Origin: Cardinalis cardinalis
Taxonomy: Eukaryota; Chordata; Aves; Passeriformes; Cardinalidae
Assembly: GCA_014549065.1 (NCBI GenBank)
Contig: JACDOX010000067.1
Location: 2,964,370-3,028,369, forward strand
Direction: 5' to 3'
Length of the DNA stretch: 64,000 nucleotides
In this document: piece by piece, positions 46,166 through 59,264 of the stretch
Position numbering within the stretch: position 1 is the stretch's first letter
Layout: every line of letters begins with the position of its first letter
Position numbers and translations under genes: made by a program
The notes under the pieces: generated by a model
Databases searched by the model: none
Seen by the model: the letters and a program-made list of their open reading frames with translations, nothing else
What the model was told of the DNA's origin: nothing

Positions 46166-46994
46166 CTCCTTTAAAGAAAAAAAGTTTGCTTGGAGGTTTA
46201 AATTATTATTTTTTAAAATTTATTTAAGACATGATATTGACGAGGCACATAAGCACATGGCAAGAGAAGGACCTCCTCATGTGGCCTCTTCTCAAGAGTT
46301 ACAAAGTGCCATGGCTGATGTGCTTTGAACAAACCTCATCTGGATGTGTGTCCCAAAGGATAAACACTGCCAAATGGCTGTCACCAGTGCGCACTCTTTG
46401 AGCTGCCTAGCCCTTAACTTGTATTCGATTTCATACTTTATATTCAGNTTTTGAAAACTAAGTGTATAGGAGTAGGGTTGCTGTATTATAGCATCTTAGG
46501 GAACACTAAAGAAGTAATAAATATTGTCAGATGCTGATCCTTTCTCCTTAAAGTGTTTTTTCTCAAACTTGGCTTTTCTCTCTGCCATATCTCTATGCTT
46601 TATGTTAGAGCACATGGTGACCTTTCCATGCTTAATTATCTGAACAAAATGCACAGAACAATAATGCCAAAAATGCCTCTTGTGCATTCTACTACATTTG
46701 CAGATCTTTGAAATAATCTAACCTAATCTCTTCATTTTCAAGTTAGGGTGAATGTAGTGTGAAATAACCAAATGAGTAGACAAGAGAAGGGAGGATGGAC
46801 AAACACATGTTGACAAATACAGGCCAAGCAATAGAGTCTGTGTGTGCATGCACAGGAAACTGCTCCCCTGCAGAGTTTGATTCTGTTCTGAAACAGACAC
46901 TTAATAGCGCCTTGCCTTTATATAGAAATGTTCATTCATCTCAAGGCATCTTTCAAACAGTCACATGCAGCACAGTGTGGCAATCAGAAACTAC

Positions 46995-47036
46995 CAAGAA
47001 TAACCATTTTACAGAAGAGTGAATTGATTTACATGG
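46995..47036 (-). mobile_element. Possible MIR-like fragment
   Basis: AGAATAACCATTTTACAGAA, then GAGTGAATTGATTTACATGG, resembles the reverse complement of the MIR core (ccattttacagatgaggaaactg). Short and uncertain. Confidence 0.3.
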
Positions 47037-48796
47037 TCTGGATGATTTATCCTCCTTCATCACAAAAAAAAAAATCAGTGAAGAAGCTGGGAGTACAACA
47101 TAGAAATCACTACTCATGGGGCTCTAATTATCATCTTTGCTCTGTGCTCTTCAGCCTTGCAGACTGACAACACTGCACAGTGTGTATCCCCCACTGTGCA
47201 CTTGGCAAGGATGTGCGTCCTTCACAGGAGTACATCCCTACCTGAACATTGCTTGGAGCACACATTGATGTATTTTTGCTAGCAGGAACTGAAGCCCTAC
47301 ACGCTCATCTTGCTACCTGTAATTTGTGGCACATTCAGCTGACCTCTGGTACTTGAACTTCTCACCTACTGTTCATATGATGAGGCTATTTCACATATGC
47401 TGTGGCAGCACAGCTATACTGGCACAAGCAAAAATGGGGCTCCAAATCCATTCTTGCAGGAAGATGTGAAATTGCAAGAACCCTGAAGTCCAGTTGAGCA
47501 CAACCATGCCACACTGGAATAGGAGAAACAGGAGCTANTACCACGTCTTATGCATGGACCACTTCCAGAGCTCCCCCAAGATCAGGTTCTGAGGGAGGTG
47601 TGTGCCTTNGGGCTCTCAGCTAGATGAAGTGTTAGATAACAGCTCAACATATCATGCAGATCTCTAGGCAGAGGCCCTAGAAACTCTTCAGTAGGCTGGA
47701 AGCACAGTAAAGATCAGGCATACTTTGGAGGAGCTAAATTGTGACACAAAAATGTTAAAATCTATTTCTATATGAAGAGGCATTTAAGTAGTTCAGCCAA
47801 TTAGACCACTTGATTGGCTGACATTCCAAACACTTCCACTTTGCACACAGGGTGCCTCATGCATGAATGAAGTGAACATGGCATTTGAAGGCTTTGCTTT
47901 TTGTCAGTGCTNGTATGTTTCTTTGTGGAATAAGCAAGTTCATATTAATTTCCCTAACATTTTTCTATAAATGCTCAAGGCATCTAATAAATTAAATTAA
48001 TTTTTGGTTATTTAAGAACTTAAACATATGTAGTGACCTGAACTTGAACTACAGAATTCCTCATTTCCAGTTCAGATATCAAGATAGAATAGCTCAGCTT
48101 CTCTTCACAGTCCCCTAGTCTGTCCACGTGGACACAGAAGCAATTGAGATCATTGAAATGGAGACACCTCCACGGTGTCACATGCCTTTAGAAAGATTTG
48201 AGAAATAAGAGGAACCTTTAATCCAGGAGAAAAATGTCCCTTAGGCAAAAATCTCACTAGGCACTAGAGACTTGTGGGATAATCCCTTTCCTCCACAAGT
48301 GACGCAGTTCAGTCTTCAGCTCCTCACTGTACAAGTAGCCCTAGAAGCTTTTGCAAACCTGCTCTCTTTCCTGCATGCTAGAATTAAGATGCTGTTAATT
48401 ATAAAAATAATTTCTCTTGTCTTTCACTAGAATATTGCTAAGCATTTCTACAAAATCCTGCACTAAACTCACTTGTGACACATTCAGAGGTTGGCACTGA
48501 CCATCTCTCTTTCCTGGATGACAAGAGGCATGGAAAGGACAGACCTAGATTAGAAATTACTCCTTGAGTTTTCATGCTAAATTCAAAATAAGAAAGGTTG
48601 TCTTCTCGCTTTTAAGGCAAGTGAAGGTGTCTTGATTCACACAAACCTTTGCCATCTCACAGGGGGAAGTAACTTCGCCTGAGGTACTCAAATTTCCATG
48701 AGAATCCTTGGGTACATTTCTGTACCCACAGGTGTATACAGACCTCTATTTGTGCTCCACAGTGTCTTGGTAAGAATCTGACACAATTTGAACACC

Positions 48797-48855
48797 AGTT
48801 CACAGAAGTTTGATCTAGTACACCTCACCCTACCACAGCACTAGTTCTGTGAACT
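48797..48855. repeat. Inverted repeat, 11-bp arms
   Basis: AGTTCACAGAA (48797-48807) is the reverse complement of 48845-48855. An inner pair, CTAGT at 48815-48819 and ACTAG at 48840-48844, extends the foldback imperfectly. Confidence 0.75.
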
Positions 48856-48904
48856 TCTGAGTGATATCCCAGCTAATGGCTTAGCAACCCATATGAACGT
48901 CTGC

Positions 48905-49095
48905 ATTCTTCTCTGATTGGAATAACAGTCTTGAAATAATTAATTATTTCAGGAGAACACAATCATACTCATTGATATATTTACCGGTCCTAAAGGTGAT
49001 GATAAATCTCTTCGATCAACCAATTTCAGATTATCTACAGAGGCTTAAGAATAATTAGTCTGATTCACCTTTAAGTTGCTTCATNTCTAAGCTGA
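48905..49095. promoter_or_regulatory. Possible conserved noncoding element
   Basis: AT-rich unique sequence holding a 20-bp perfect palindrome (48932-48951) with a TAATTAATTA core, followed by GATAAATC, GATTATC and ATAATTAG sites. Regulatory role is inferred from motif density. Confidence 0.3.
48932..48951. repeat. 20-bp perfect palindrome with TAATTAATTA core
   Basis: TGAAATAATTAATTATTTCA reads identically on both strands. The core is an inverted pair of homeodomain sites. Confidence 0.9.
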
Positions 49096-49474
49096 TTTTA
49101 AAAAATGGCTTCGGTGCCACTACAATCCCAGAGCTGGAACAAAGCTGAACTCTACTCTGCAATAAATCTGGAATAACACTGCATTTTGGGAGGACTGGCA
49201 AGTAAAAACATCCAGTCAGTGGGGGCAGGATTTAAGTGGCCCTTATTTGGGTCTCATGCTCTTTGAAGGGTCAGAATTTCAGAGGACCTCCAGAAACCAC
49301 CTCCTGCCCTCCTGCACGGTGAGACCAGTGCACCTCTGACTCTCTAGACAGATGTTTGTCCAATCTGTTCAATAGTGCTCTAAGCTAGCCAAGGACTTGG
49401 TCCTTGACTTTATCTCAATCTCCAAGACAAGTGAGAAATCAGGCATATTTTCTGTATATGTCAGAGAAATTAAA

Positions 49475-49665
49475 AACGCAATGGATTTTCATATCAGACT
49501 GCTGAGGACTAATTACAACAGTGTTTTCCAGCAAGCCAGTGATTGTAGGCTAATTTTCTGTTATGAAACAGAAACCAGGGTTAATGAGGCTAATTGTGTC
49601 TACCAGTGTTTCGAACAGAAAGGAAGCCAANTCAATTTTGAAGCGAGTTCTTTGTCAGGAACAAA
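49475..49665. promoter_or_regulatory. Possible conserved noncoding element
   Basis: Non-repetitive sequence with ACTAATTAC, GGCTAATTTT and GGCTAATTG homeodomain-type sites at regular intervals plus TTATGAAAC. It is open in one frame (49397-49669) but shows no protein family. Inference only. Confidence 0.27.
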
Positions 49666-50122
49666 TTGAGGAAAATTGCTACAGTTGTACCAGCATTTCC
49701 TAAAATTGCTTAGTACCATGCTTGGGAAAGCAACACTACAGAACTCAAGCCAGTGGCACAGAAAATGAAGCTTATTAGACAGTCAGTATATTGAGTTTCA
49801 AATGCATGGCTGTGTGACATACCGTGATGGTTGAACTGCTGAAAGCAATGCAATAGGGAGTCAATAATAGAGTGTGTGACCCTCATTCCAGCTCTACTGA
49901 GGTACTACAAAGAAAAATCAAGGTATGCAGTAATATCTGTCAGAAAAATTCTTCAAGTTCTATGTCTCATCTGTGACCTAGTAATTAATTACACAAGCTG
50001 GACTGGTAAAAAATGAATACATTGCCCTGCAAAGCAAAATTCACCAGCAGAAGTCCTTTAAAAAAATAATCAGTTTAGCCTCTCTTGCTATGAGATAATG
50101 ATTGTTATAATAATTGAGATAA

Positions 50123-50151
50123 TTCTTCTGAGTATTAACTACTCAGAAGAA
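50123..50151. repeat. Perfect hairpin, 12-bp arms
   Basis: TTCTTCTGAGTA (50123-50134) and TACTCAGAAGAA (50140-50151) pair exactly around the loop TTAAC. Confidence 0.9.
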
Positions 50152-51295
50152 CTGACTGACTACAGTGACAAAAGACATAAAGAATATATACAGCATAGTA
50201 CAAGCATTTGCTGCTGGGGAAACCTCATCAAATGCACCTCAGCATTAGTGCCCCTGCTATTCCCTTCCCAGTCATTGTTGAATCCCCAGCCAGGCCAACT
50301 GGCAATGCTTTGAGTTTGTGATGTAACCAGCTGGAACTAAAATGCAGCCACATTCTTTTGCACTCCAGACTGGNGCCCAAATCAAGCCAGTGTGTGCTAG
50401 AAAGAATATGAAGGCTTTCAGCTACAAAACACACAGGTACAATGCCTGCAATTTGACCTTACTGCAAAATTCAGGCTGTCTTGCTCCTCTNTGTGCTGAA
50501 GGCAGAAGTATTCTGGGATTTACAGGAAAGTCTTACTCTGCAGCAGGGGAGCTTATGTGGGGGAGATCTAAAGAAAATCCACATCTATACATATGGCTGT
50601 AGAAAGAGGAGCTCCTTAGGATGACAATGCATAATAAAAAATTACAGCATGCCAGACAGCAAGGACAAAAAACAGGAAAACAGGCAAGTGGAAGAGGTTC
50701 TGTGGGGAAAAATGTGGCACNAAGGAAAGAAAAGAATTAAGGCTACAAAACATCAAGATAAGAGAAAATAAAAAACAGATGGAAGAATGGGAGAATCTTA
50801 AAGATTAAGCACAAATAAGGAGACATAGTAGTCATAAAAAGAAACAAAAATGGGCATAACATTAAGGTCAGTAAAGGTCACCAGATCCTTGACCTACATT
50901 TCCTATCTGAAAATCAATTCTGGGGAAAGGTGGCAAGAGGAAGCAAAGAAAGTCTCGAGACAGGAGTAGGAAGCACCTGGCTGACATCTCAACTTTCATA
51001 GTGCAAGGCCCATTTGATGTCGTTCAGTTTAAAGTTACAGCCAGCGGCTNTCCAGCTCCAGTGGCTTCCTGATCTGGGGCCTTTTGCAGTCTGTAAGGTG
51101 TTCCCTGGAACTGAAGCTTCCCTTTAGAGAAANGATGTCTGCAGCCCTTCTTGTTTGCCAAGATACAGCCTTCACTATGTAAATCGGTGCTGTGCTGTCT
51201 TGTTGAATCTGCAGCCCGAGGTATGAACATCTCCCATTCATCTTAGTGGGATANTAACCTCAAAGCTTCATTGTAGCTCTCCAAATGTTAATACA

Positions 51296-51318
51296 ATATT
51301 AAACAAGTTGTTTAATAT
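51296..51318. repeat. Perfect hairpin or palindrome, 11-bp arms
   Basis: ATATTAAACAA (51296-51306) and TTGTTTAATAT (51308-51318) are exact complements around a single G. Confidence 0.9.
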
Positions 51319-51482
51319 ACAAATGCTGGGTTTAAGTCATTCACATTTGTACAGCATTTGTGTAGGAGAACTGGATTTTACTTTGATTTTGCATCTGAAA
51401 AATAGAACAAAACAAATACCNGAATTCCCAGTCATTGGTCATTCTGCAATTCAGCTTTATTTTGGTTTAGAGATGCAGGACT

Positions 51483-51528
51483 TAGAGGAGCTAAGGATGA
51501 ATGACTAGAGGAGCTTAGGATGAATGAC
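51483..51528. repeat. Tandem duplication of a 23-bp unit
   Basis: Units 51483-51505 and 51506-51528 (TAGAGGAGCTAAGGATGAAT plus GAC) differ at one base, indicating a recent local duplication. Confidence 0.9.
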
Positions 51529-52978
51529 TGCTGGTTTTCCTATTTATCATCTCCAAGTGATGAGTGATTCTTCTGTTTGCTTCCAGAACTTCAATTCCTT
51601 CTCCTAAAGCTGGTGCTCATACCACTTGGGTTTACAAACCTTTCAATTCACTTTTCTGCCCCAGCTTCTACACTCTTTATTCATGCTTTTGGCACTTCAG
51701 AAGACCTCAGCAAGGACATGGAAAGATAAGCTCAGTGATGATGAAGCACCATGGGACCATCAGGAGGTACCAGTTGCCCTTTTCTCANTGTGCAGCTGCA
51801 TGGGCAGACAGATCCAGCAATGGAGCAAGGCAAACGCTCCATCTTGCAGGGCCCACAAGGGGTGAAAACCAGGTTTCTAGAAATGGCAATCAGTCACAAA
51901 TGCTGTGTATTCAGGTGTCAAACGGAATCACTTCAAATTTTGGAAATTGCCAATATCCACACTGAAAAACCTTTGAAAGCTTTGCAGTTAAGCAGCCAAC
52001 ACCTCTGGTCTCCAAGTTTCCCATTAGCTCTAGGAAATTGTAGGTAAGAGCCTTAACCAGAAACCACTATCAAGCCCCCACACTTTAGCCTTGAATAAAG
52101 ACTTCTGTACTGGGCTTACTACCAGAAGTGAATGCACATCCATCAAAAAATAGATCAAAAGACAAATGAAACTGCCTGCTCAGATAAAGCCCTTTTCAAA
52201 AAGTTACAAGGGGGAGGGGAAGGCCATGCGAGAGGATGTAAAGAAATGTCTGTTGAAAGATAAAATAAGCAAGATATTGTGATGAAAAAAGTGAACAATG
52301 AAACAGAATCCAGTACAGAGAGATCGAGTGAAAGAAAACCACATTACTATTTACAGTAAAGATCACTCATCTAACATGTAAAATTAGAAATTCACACACT
52401 AAGATAAAAGTGACCAGTGAATGCTGTTGTAATCAAAAATAATACAGCATTGTATATATCTTAAAAAAAACCTAACACTCTCCAAAAATAGGAATAATGG
52501 GCCTCATTAATAGAGTCTTCATCCGAACTAAACAAGTTCCCTTTATTCACATCGCAATTTTTCCTAGCCTGCCAAAAGAAACCCTCACGAGAAGTCGTCA
52601 CAGTGCAGCCCCCCTGCTCCACACATCTGTGTGCCGATGAAGTTCAGTTGCAGACAGGACAATGATACCCAAAGAAACCCATTCACATTTCAAAGACTTT
52701 CATTTTCACACGGGTTTGCGTTGCTTGGGCTATATCTGAAAGTACAGCACAGCACTTGGATCTTTCTCTTTGTGCCAAACAATGGCTCACAACACTTCAG
52801 CACTTCCCTCAGTGCACACACATATCTTTGGCTGAAACACAAATTTTCAGTGAATATATGGGACAACACACTACAGTGGAAAATCCTGAAGGGCAAGGAG
52901 TACTGAGAGAAGGTAATAATTTATCAGGACAATTTGGAAGATTTAAAATATCTGCTTAGCAAAGTGTCGGTTTTTCTT

Positions 52979-53090
52979 TAAAAAAGAAAACAAAACAAAA
53001 ATTAAAACCAACCAACCAAAACCACAAACAAAAACTCAAAAGAAAACAAAAAACACACACAAAACCACCACAAATACCCCAAAATAAACA
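52979..53090. repeat. A/C-rich low-complexity tract
   Basis: About 112 bp of the + strand made almost only of A and C, with short AACC, AAAC and CA repeats and only two G bases. It may be a degraded microsatellite. Confidence 0.85.
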
Positions 53091-56000
53091 GCAAGTAAAA
53101 CCCAAAATATCTTCTAGCAATGGAAGCAAGTGCAATTCTCTTGGTTTCTTGGAATTTTAATGGTAGTCTGTTATTACCAGCATGCCAGTATCCCAAGTCA
53201 GAAGCANTTGCTATTTGGAACTTGTAATTGAGTAGAGAATCAGAATTCCANGCAGGTGACAAGCAAGAGGGTTTGTAACCAGAGTCCCATGAGACTCACC
53301 AAAAATTCAGCCATGAAAGCAAGCAAATCTGTGAAAGAGGACATGATCAGGTTGCAGCTGTATTATCGTAACACTAGAAAATTACAAGTGTCTATGTTAT
53401 TTACTATTCTTTCCAAATCTGATAATCTGCTAACAGTACCTTGTACTAAACAAGGTACTCTCAAGAGCATCCATGACTGCTGACATTGCACCATTCAATC
53501 TCTGCCTAGTGAAATTATGCTGGAAAGGCCATAACCTACTGAGCCAGGTTGCTTCTGGTCTCCCTGGGCTGTAAGTCTACCGCAAACAGTGTGATCTGGA
53601 AAGCTGTCACTGAGCAGCTGCCAACTCTTCCTGTTGCATTACAAAGGNCAATAAATATTGTTACATGGCCTGAGATTTACCCTCATTATGTCTTAGGTGC
53701 CATTTTATGCTACACAGAAAAACACTTGTTGAGAAAAAGGATGGAAAAAGAAGGTGACACAAAACACCTCATCTGTGGATTTTAATTTGACTTTACTCCC
53801 TAGGCAGAGTTTGCATGTTTGGGGTTTTTTTAACAAAAGCAGCCAAGTGTTCTTCAGATTCATCTGCGGGGCAAAGAGAGACCTCACTGGTCAGCACCTC
53901 TGAAAAGCTACGTTAAGAAGCTAGGTCATGTCCTACACGTTTAATACTTTAGGCTTATTAGCAAAGACAAGTGCCAATAAATCTCTTCATTGTTGTCATC
54001 TGCATCTTTATCTTTTTCTTAAGTCAGCAGTACTTTTAATCTAAACCTTTTTTTTTTATTCTCCCAAAGTGGTAAGTAAAAATTAATAACTAGTGCAAAT
54101 CAGAGGCAAACATACGACAGAAACAGATGTCTAAAACTTTCAAAATACTATATTTTTATATCATCTAATTAAATGTATAGTATACCCCAGGCACTCNTAT
54201 CATCATTATTCACCATCAGCCAGCTCAGCAAATATTCACTGAATTCACAGCTTAAAAAAAAAACANAAGAGAGAGAGAGGAGAGACACAGACCGATGGAA
54301 TACATCAGTAAGTCAGGAAAACAGCTACCTAACCTTGAGTCAAACTTTTTTACAGGAAACAAAAAAAGGATTTCTTATTTTCTGAAACAGTTTAAAACAT
54401 ACTAGCAATTATTAGAAACCTTCCTGTGCAANAAGCCTTTATAAACATTTTCTTCACCTCTGAAAGTCTGCAANAAACCTGTGGTAGAGCAATGGCAAGG
54501 ATGGAAAATGATAAACAATATGAAGAAGGGCATGGCAATTTTATGTGCTCTCCCAATGAAAGCATGCAACAGAATTGAGTAGCAAACACCTGAAGGTGAG
54601 TATATGCTCCAAGAAATATTACAAAATCCAGATAGCAACATCTGAAGATAATGGAACTTTCTTATTCAAGTCAACAATACTTTTACCATTGACATCATCA
54701 GGAAGACTGGGGCCAATAAATTACCATGGATGCTCCTGAGGGAAGCAGTCCTAGCACTTGGCTGTAGTGGNCTGGATGAGCACTCTAAAAGAAGACCTTA
54801 TTCTTCCAAATAATGTGCCCTAAAAATTTCAAAACAGCANTTCATAGGACAGGAAAAAAAACTCCAAGTTATTAAAATATCTATCTTCAAAGGACAAAAA
54901 TAAGATTCCCCTTATATTCTTCAGAATAGAAAAAANCATACATTTTAACAGAAAAATACTGAAGTCACATTCACTGGTTTAAGTCTCTTGCCATCCTGCT
55001 GAAACTACTCTCAATGTTGCTCTGAATTTGCGTATACAATATAACTTTAAATTAGCATACGATCACTCACCAAAGATGTCAAGTGCATTATCAACACAAG
55101 CCAAGTATGAAATACTGCGGAGGGAAAAATATTTCAAAGAAGACACGAACTGACCCAGTTTCACAGCCCGGTGTTCCATATTATCAGGATTTCACTAACA
55201 ATTGCATTTGTTTCATCTTGTCAGAATGACTTGCAGCTTATGAAGTGCATTGATCTACTGGTGAGAATTAATTGTAGAACCCAGTGACTTCTGTCAAAGT
55301 AATATACTTCATTAAAACCTTTCTGTTGTATATCTTTGTTGGTGTCTCCAAAATTAACATTCAAAGTTAGCAAAAGCAGAACTCCCTAGGAATCTCAAAG
55401 CATCAACTGAATGCAACAATTCTTTCTCATTTTGTATTCCACTCTAAACCCAAGGTCAGTTAACAAAATATATTCTGTGAATAAAAGCATAATTATTGGT
55501 GTAATTTGCAGTGCAAATGAAAGAAAATCATTACTGCCTAATTAACAGTACATATGTCAAGAAATCAGTAAGAAAAATACTTAGAAATAAAATAATAATA
55601 TTTTTTAATTATAAAAGCTTTTTATCTTCTGCTCTGAACAGAAACCTCCAGCCCTGTTTGTTGCCTAATTTCTTTTATAAATCATTCACTCCAAATTGTG
55701 GACATTTTCCATAGCAGACATTTAAATCTCAAGAAGGATTAGTGCACTAAAGAAGAGGAGCTTCATTAATCATTCTCTATTCCTTGAAGCCAATTTTTAA
55801 CTATGGCTTCTTGATAAAGAAAACATTTTTTACTTCCAAGTTTTGCATGAGAGCTTTCAATAAAAACTCCTCTAGGATGCCTGAGACACTTCTAGATTTT
55901 TTTTTTTAAGTAGTACTTTTTAACAGAACACATAAAAATTGAGATACTCCATGAGAATGAAGCTCTTGATGAAGGCAGAACTACACTCAGCTGTCAACAA

Positions 56001-59000
56001 ACCACAAAGTCATTGAAGGGGTCAACTTCCCAAATTAAGGCAATTCCAAGCACTGGCTTTTTCAAAACAAAAATAACAAGAAAAATAGCTGTAAAATTAT
56101 GACACAAAAAGGATTACAGGATATGCCCTGTANGCTCTCAGGTAGAGAAATATGGTCTGCCAATAATTTTGTAGCAAAGATAGTATGCTCATGGTAAAAC
56201 AAATTTTAGACCTANCCCAGAAGTGAGAAAATTCAAAGAGTTTCCAAGTAAAGAAATATAATTATGCAGCTGATTTGAGAAAATTTTTAAAAATAGTATT
56301 CTCAGCAATTGTTTTAAGTATCAGAGAAGTAGCTTACATGTGACATATGCACATTAAAATGAAGATTTNCCAAAAACAAAGTTCTAGGCTAAGCAGATCT
56401 AATAAAAGCCACAACTCAGAGAAAGATATCACAATGATTAAATTACAGTAGAATTGTATCAGCAAACAGGTGTTATTGAAGATAGTTTACCCCCATCAGT
56501 GTACAAGTCAGTAAAGGCTTGCTTTCCTATCTCATGTCCTAGGGATTCCACCAACAATGAACACCATGGTGACCTCTAACACTATTTCCATTTCCCCATG
56601 TAGGCAAATGTTTGGGTTTGATGGTTTTTTTTAAGGTTCCCCAAAATCAACAATATCAAAAGCTTATAGGCAGAGTGAAGAAAACAGAGACAATAGAAAG
56701 CACAATATAACACTTCTGTAAGAAAACAAANCCTGTTAAAAACCACCCACCCAACCTCACTATAACAGATGTGACATGCCACAAAGCAAGGGGAGAGCAC
56801 AGACTGAGGGACAGCAGATCGCAAACTGGTCTGAAGAGGCAATATTCCCTGAGTGAAACCACAGGGTGGCTGTGGATCCTTAAAGCCTTGTCTAGAGATA
56901 TTGAACCCTTCAGAGGACAGACACAGCATTTGGAATAATTAACTGCATTAACATTCACTACACTGCCAAGCATTGTTCATCCCCTAGTAGAATGAACTTT
57001 GGGTTTTGCCTTGATTAGCCGCCACAACGAAGGAAAACATGTCTGAAATTTGCAGACAATTTTCATGCTTGAGGAGAGAGCACTGTCTTATTCTGCAGCA
57101 CAAGTGCTGTATTATCCTTCACTTCTACAGAAGAAGATGTCAGTATGAGACACACTATATGTGACAATTTAAATGCATGCCCTAGGGCTTAAATCAGCAC
57201 AGTGCCAAAGTCTAGAGATACTCGCAATCACAGACTGACTGACCTCAACTGCAAGGCGCAGAAAATAGACTACATTTCCCAAATTCTGAGCTGGACAAGG
57301 CCTCTTTATAAAAGGTCCTGGGAAGAAGCTCATTTCTCTTTTTAAATTGTGTTGTCTGTCAACAACTACTCTCAAGCCTGAAAGTAAACAGAATATTTCC
57401 TTACCTAATTCAAGTGGTTTTCTTTTAATAAAAATTATGTTTAAAATTTTTTTAATTGTCTCCATTCAAACAAGATATAATGTGTGATAATGTACATTAT
57501 GGTTTCTGAGTCGAGCAAGTACAAAAAAGGAATTCAAGCTTCTCTAAGAGACTTTGAGGAGTGGGGATGGATAGAGATNTGTATTTTTCCACAAAAATTT
57601 GAACTACAATTACAGCATTGGAGTGAAGCAGGATGGAGCTCCCTGAAAAGCAGCAGCCCACCCCAGTGATGCTCACGCCTGCTGCACTACAGACCCACTT
57701 TTCATGCTGGCTGTTTGCTTGGACTGCAGACTGCTTCTGTACCAGCATTGCTATTGCAGTTAGGTATGCAGTCTGGAGCAGCATCACAATGTCTCCCAAC
57801 ACAGAAACAGCACTATACTGACAGAAAAAATGNCCTTAAAGCGTCATCACAGCTTATTCTCCTCACATGAGCTCCTTAAGGGTGGGATCACTACACAAAC
57901 ACACAGTGTTATTAAGGGGTTACAAGCCTCTTCACACACTTACAGCTATGTAGTTACTGCAATATGCTCCAGCTATTCTTGCTGAAGAACCAGGTGGTGT
58001 CTTTCCAAAGCAAAGCCTTCCGAACTCAGTCAGCCATCCATCCCACACTCTCAGATGGCTGTAATCAAACACTGCTCATTTTGCTTTGCATTTAAAAGGA
58101 GCTCAGATAAACTCTTTACTGTGTTCTCTTCACGTTTGCACTTGCCTGGACCTCAAAGAGCAGATCCATACCTCCCATGTTATTTCTGTCAGAGGCGTCA
58201 CATCACTTCCAACGTGCCAGTGAATGTGTTGATATCTGAATTCCATGGCTATTCCCACTGTGGGCTCTCCCTTNGCTGCCATTTAAAATGTAGTTTCAGT
58301 GCCTGTTAAGGAATATATGGTCTCAGGCCAGCAGAAGAAAATTTCTCGTCATTAATCTGCTATTGTCAGCTCTTCATGTATGAAATAAGCACAACATAGG
58401 GAACTACTCTGGAGAAGAACTATTTGCCTTAGAAACAACAAACAGCTCTGGATATAAAACTTATAAACATGCACAAATCTGTGCACAGTTTTCAACACAG
58501 ATGAAATCCATTTAGAACTAACCATCAACCATGGACTGGGAGGATCTGTAGATCAGAACTCATGGAGCCTTCTTGGCAGCATTCTGCTTTCATAAACCTT
58601 CAAAGCTGGTTCTCACACATGTGCCCATNTCACCAAGCATTGCAGGGACTGCATGAAATTCTGCATTCTGCAGGTTCCTCCCAAAAAATTCTACAATAGA
58701 CCACGTTGTGATGCCATGAAGCAATGCTACGAAGCCAAAGTGCTCAGCACCTTCCAGAAGGTGCATTACTATTCCATCATTTGATGGCAGTGCTGACAGA
58801 CTTGGCCAGTTCCACAGGCAGGCACACCAGCTACTCCGAGACAAACGGGCTGCCTTCACTGCATTCCTCCTGCTCTCGCCAGCCTCTATCATCTGTTTTC
58901 CATTTCAGCCCTCTACCTCCCATTCTTTTAACATATCTGGAGGGTTGAAAAGTATCTGCTGGCTTCCTAGTCTCTGCTGCTGGAAGCAGAGTCATTTTTG

Positions 59001-59264
59001 TTACTTGTTCCAGGGAGCAGGCCAGAAGCNGACAGCCAAGGAGAGCATCAAGCCAAGAGGTGGAGTTTTAAGGGGTTCATGGGTTGTTTTTTAACTTCTT
59101 GTAATCTCTTCCTTCTGCCTTGAAATTTTCTAAGCATACCTAGAACCACTAGGCCTGGCCATGACATGCTCTCAAGGTTAGGCCACATGGTCATGATCAC
59201 AGGCTGCTGTGAATCACTGAGCTGGGAATGACTCCCTCCTTCCTGCACTCACTGCTGCCCTGAT
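53091..59264. other. Intergenic DNA
   Basis: No gene recognised. Contains the hairpin at 53435-53459. The open frames at 56582-56973, 57497-57802 and 58590-58892 on the minus strand have no recognisable domain. Confidence 0.6.
53435..53459. repeat. Perfect hairpin, 10-bp arms
   Basis: AGTACCTTGT (53435-53444) and ACAAGGTACT (53450-53459) pair exactly around the loop ACTAA. Confidence 0.9.

Larger units (their letters stand above)
35853..46994. other. Intergenic DNA
   Basis: About 11 kb without a recognised gene. A T-rich run lies at 43171-43206. Open frames over 100 codons, for example on the minus strand near 38445-38792 and 42929-43300, show no domain, splice or conservation pattern I can recognise. 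Confidence 0.6.
47037..52978. other. Intergenic DNA with TAAT-rich blocks
   Basis: No gene recognised. It contains two enhancer-like AT-rich blocks (48905-49095 and 49475-49665), a long-armed inverted repeat at 48797-48855, and compact hairpins at 50123-50151 and 51296-51318. Confidence 0.6.

Noticed and set aside
51564..51965. 133-codon + strand open frame
   Set aside because: Two other frames in the same stretch are also open, with no domain or codon signal.
58590..58892. 100-codon minus-strand open frame
   Set aside because: The protein looks ordinary in composition but matches no family I know, and there is no promoter, splice or poly(A) context. Left as chance pending a search.
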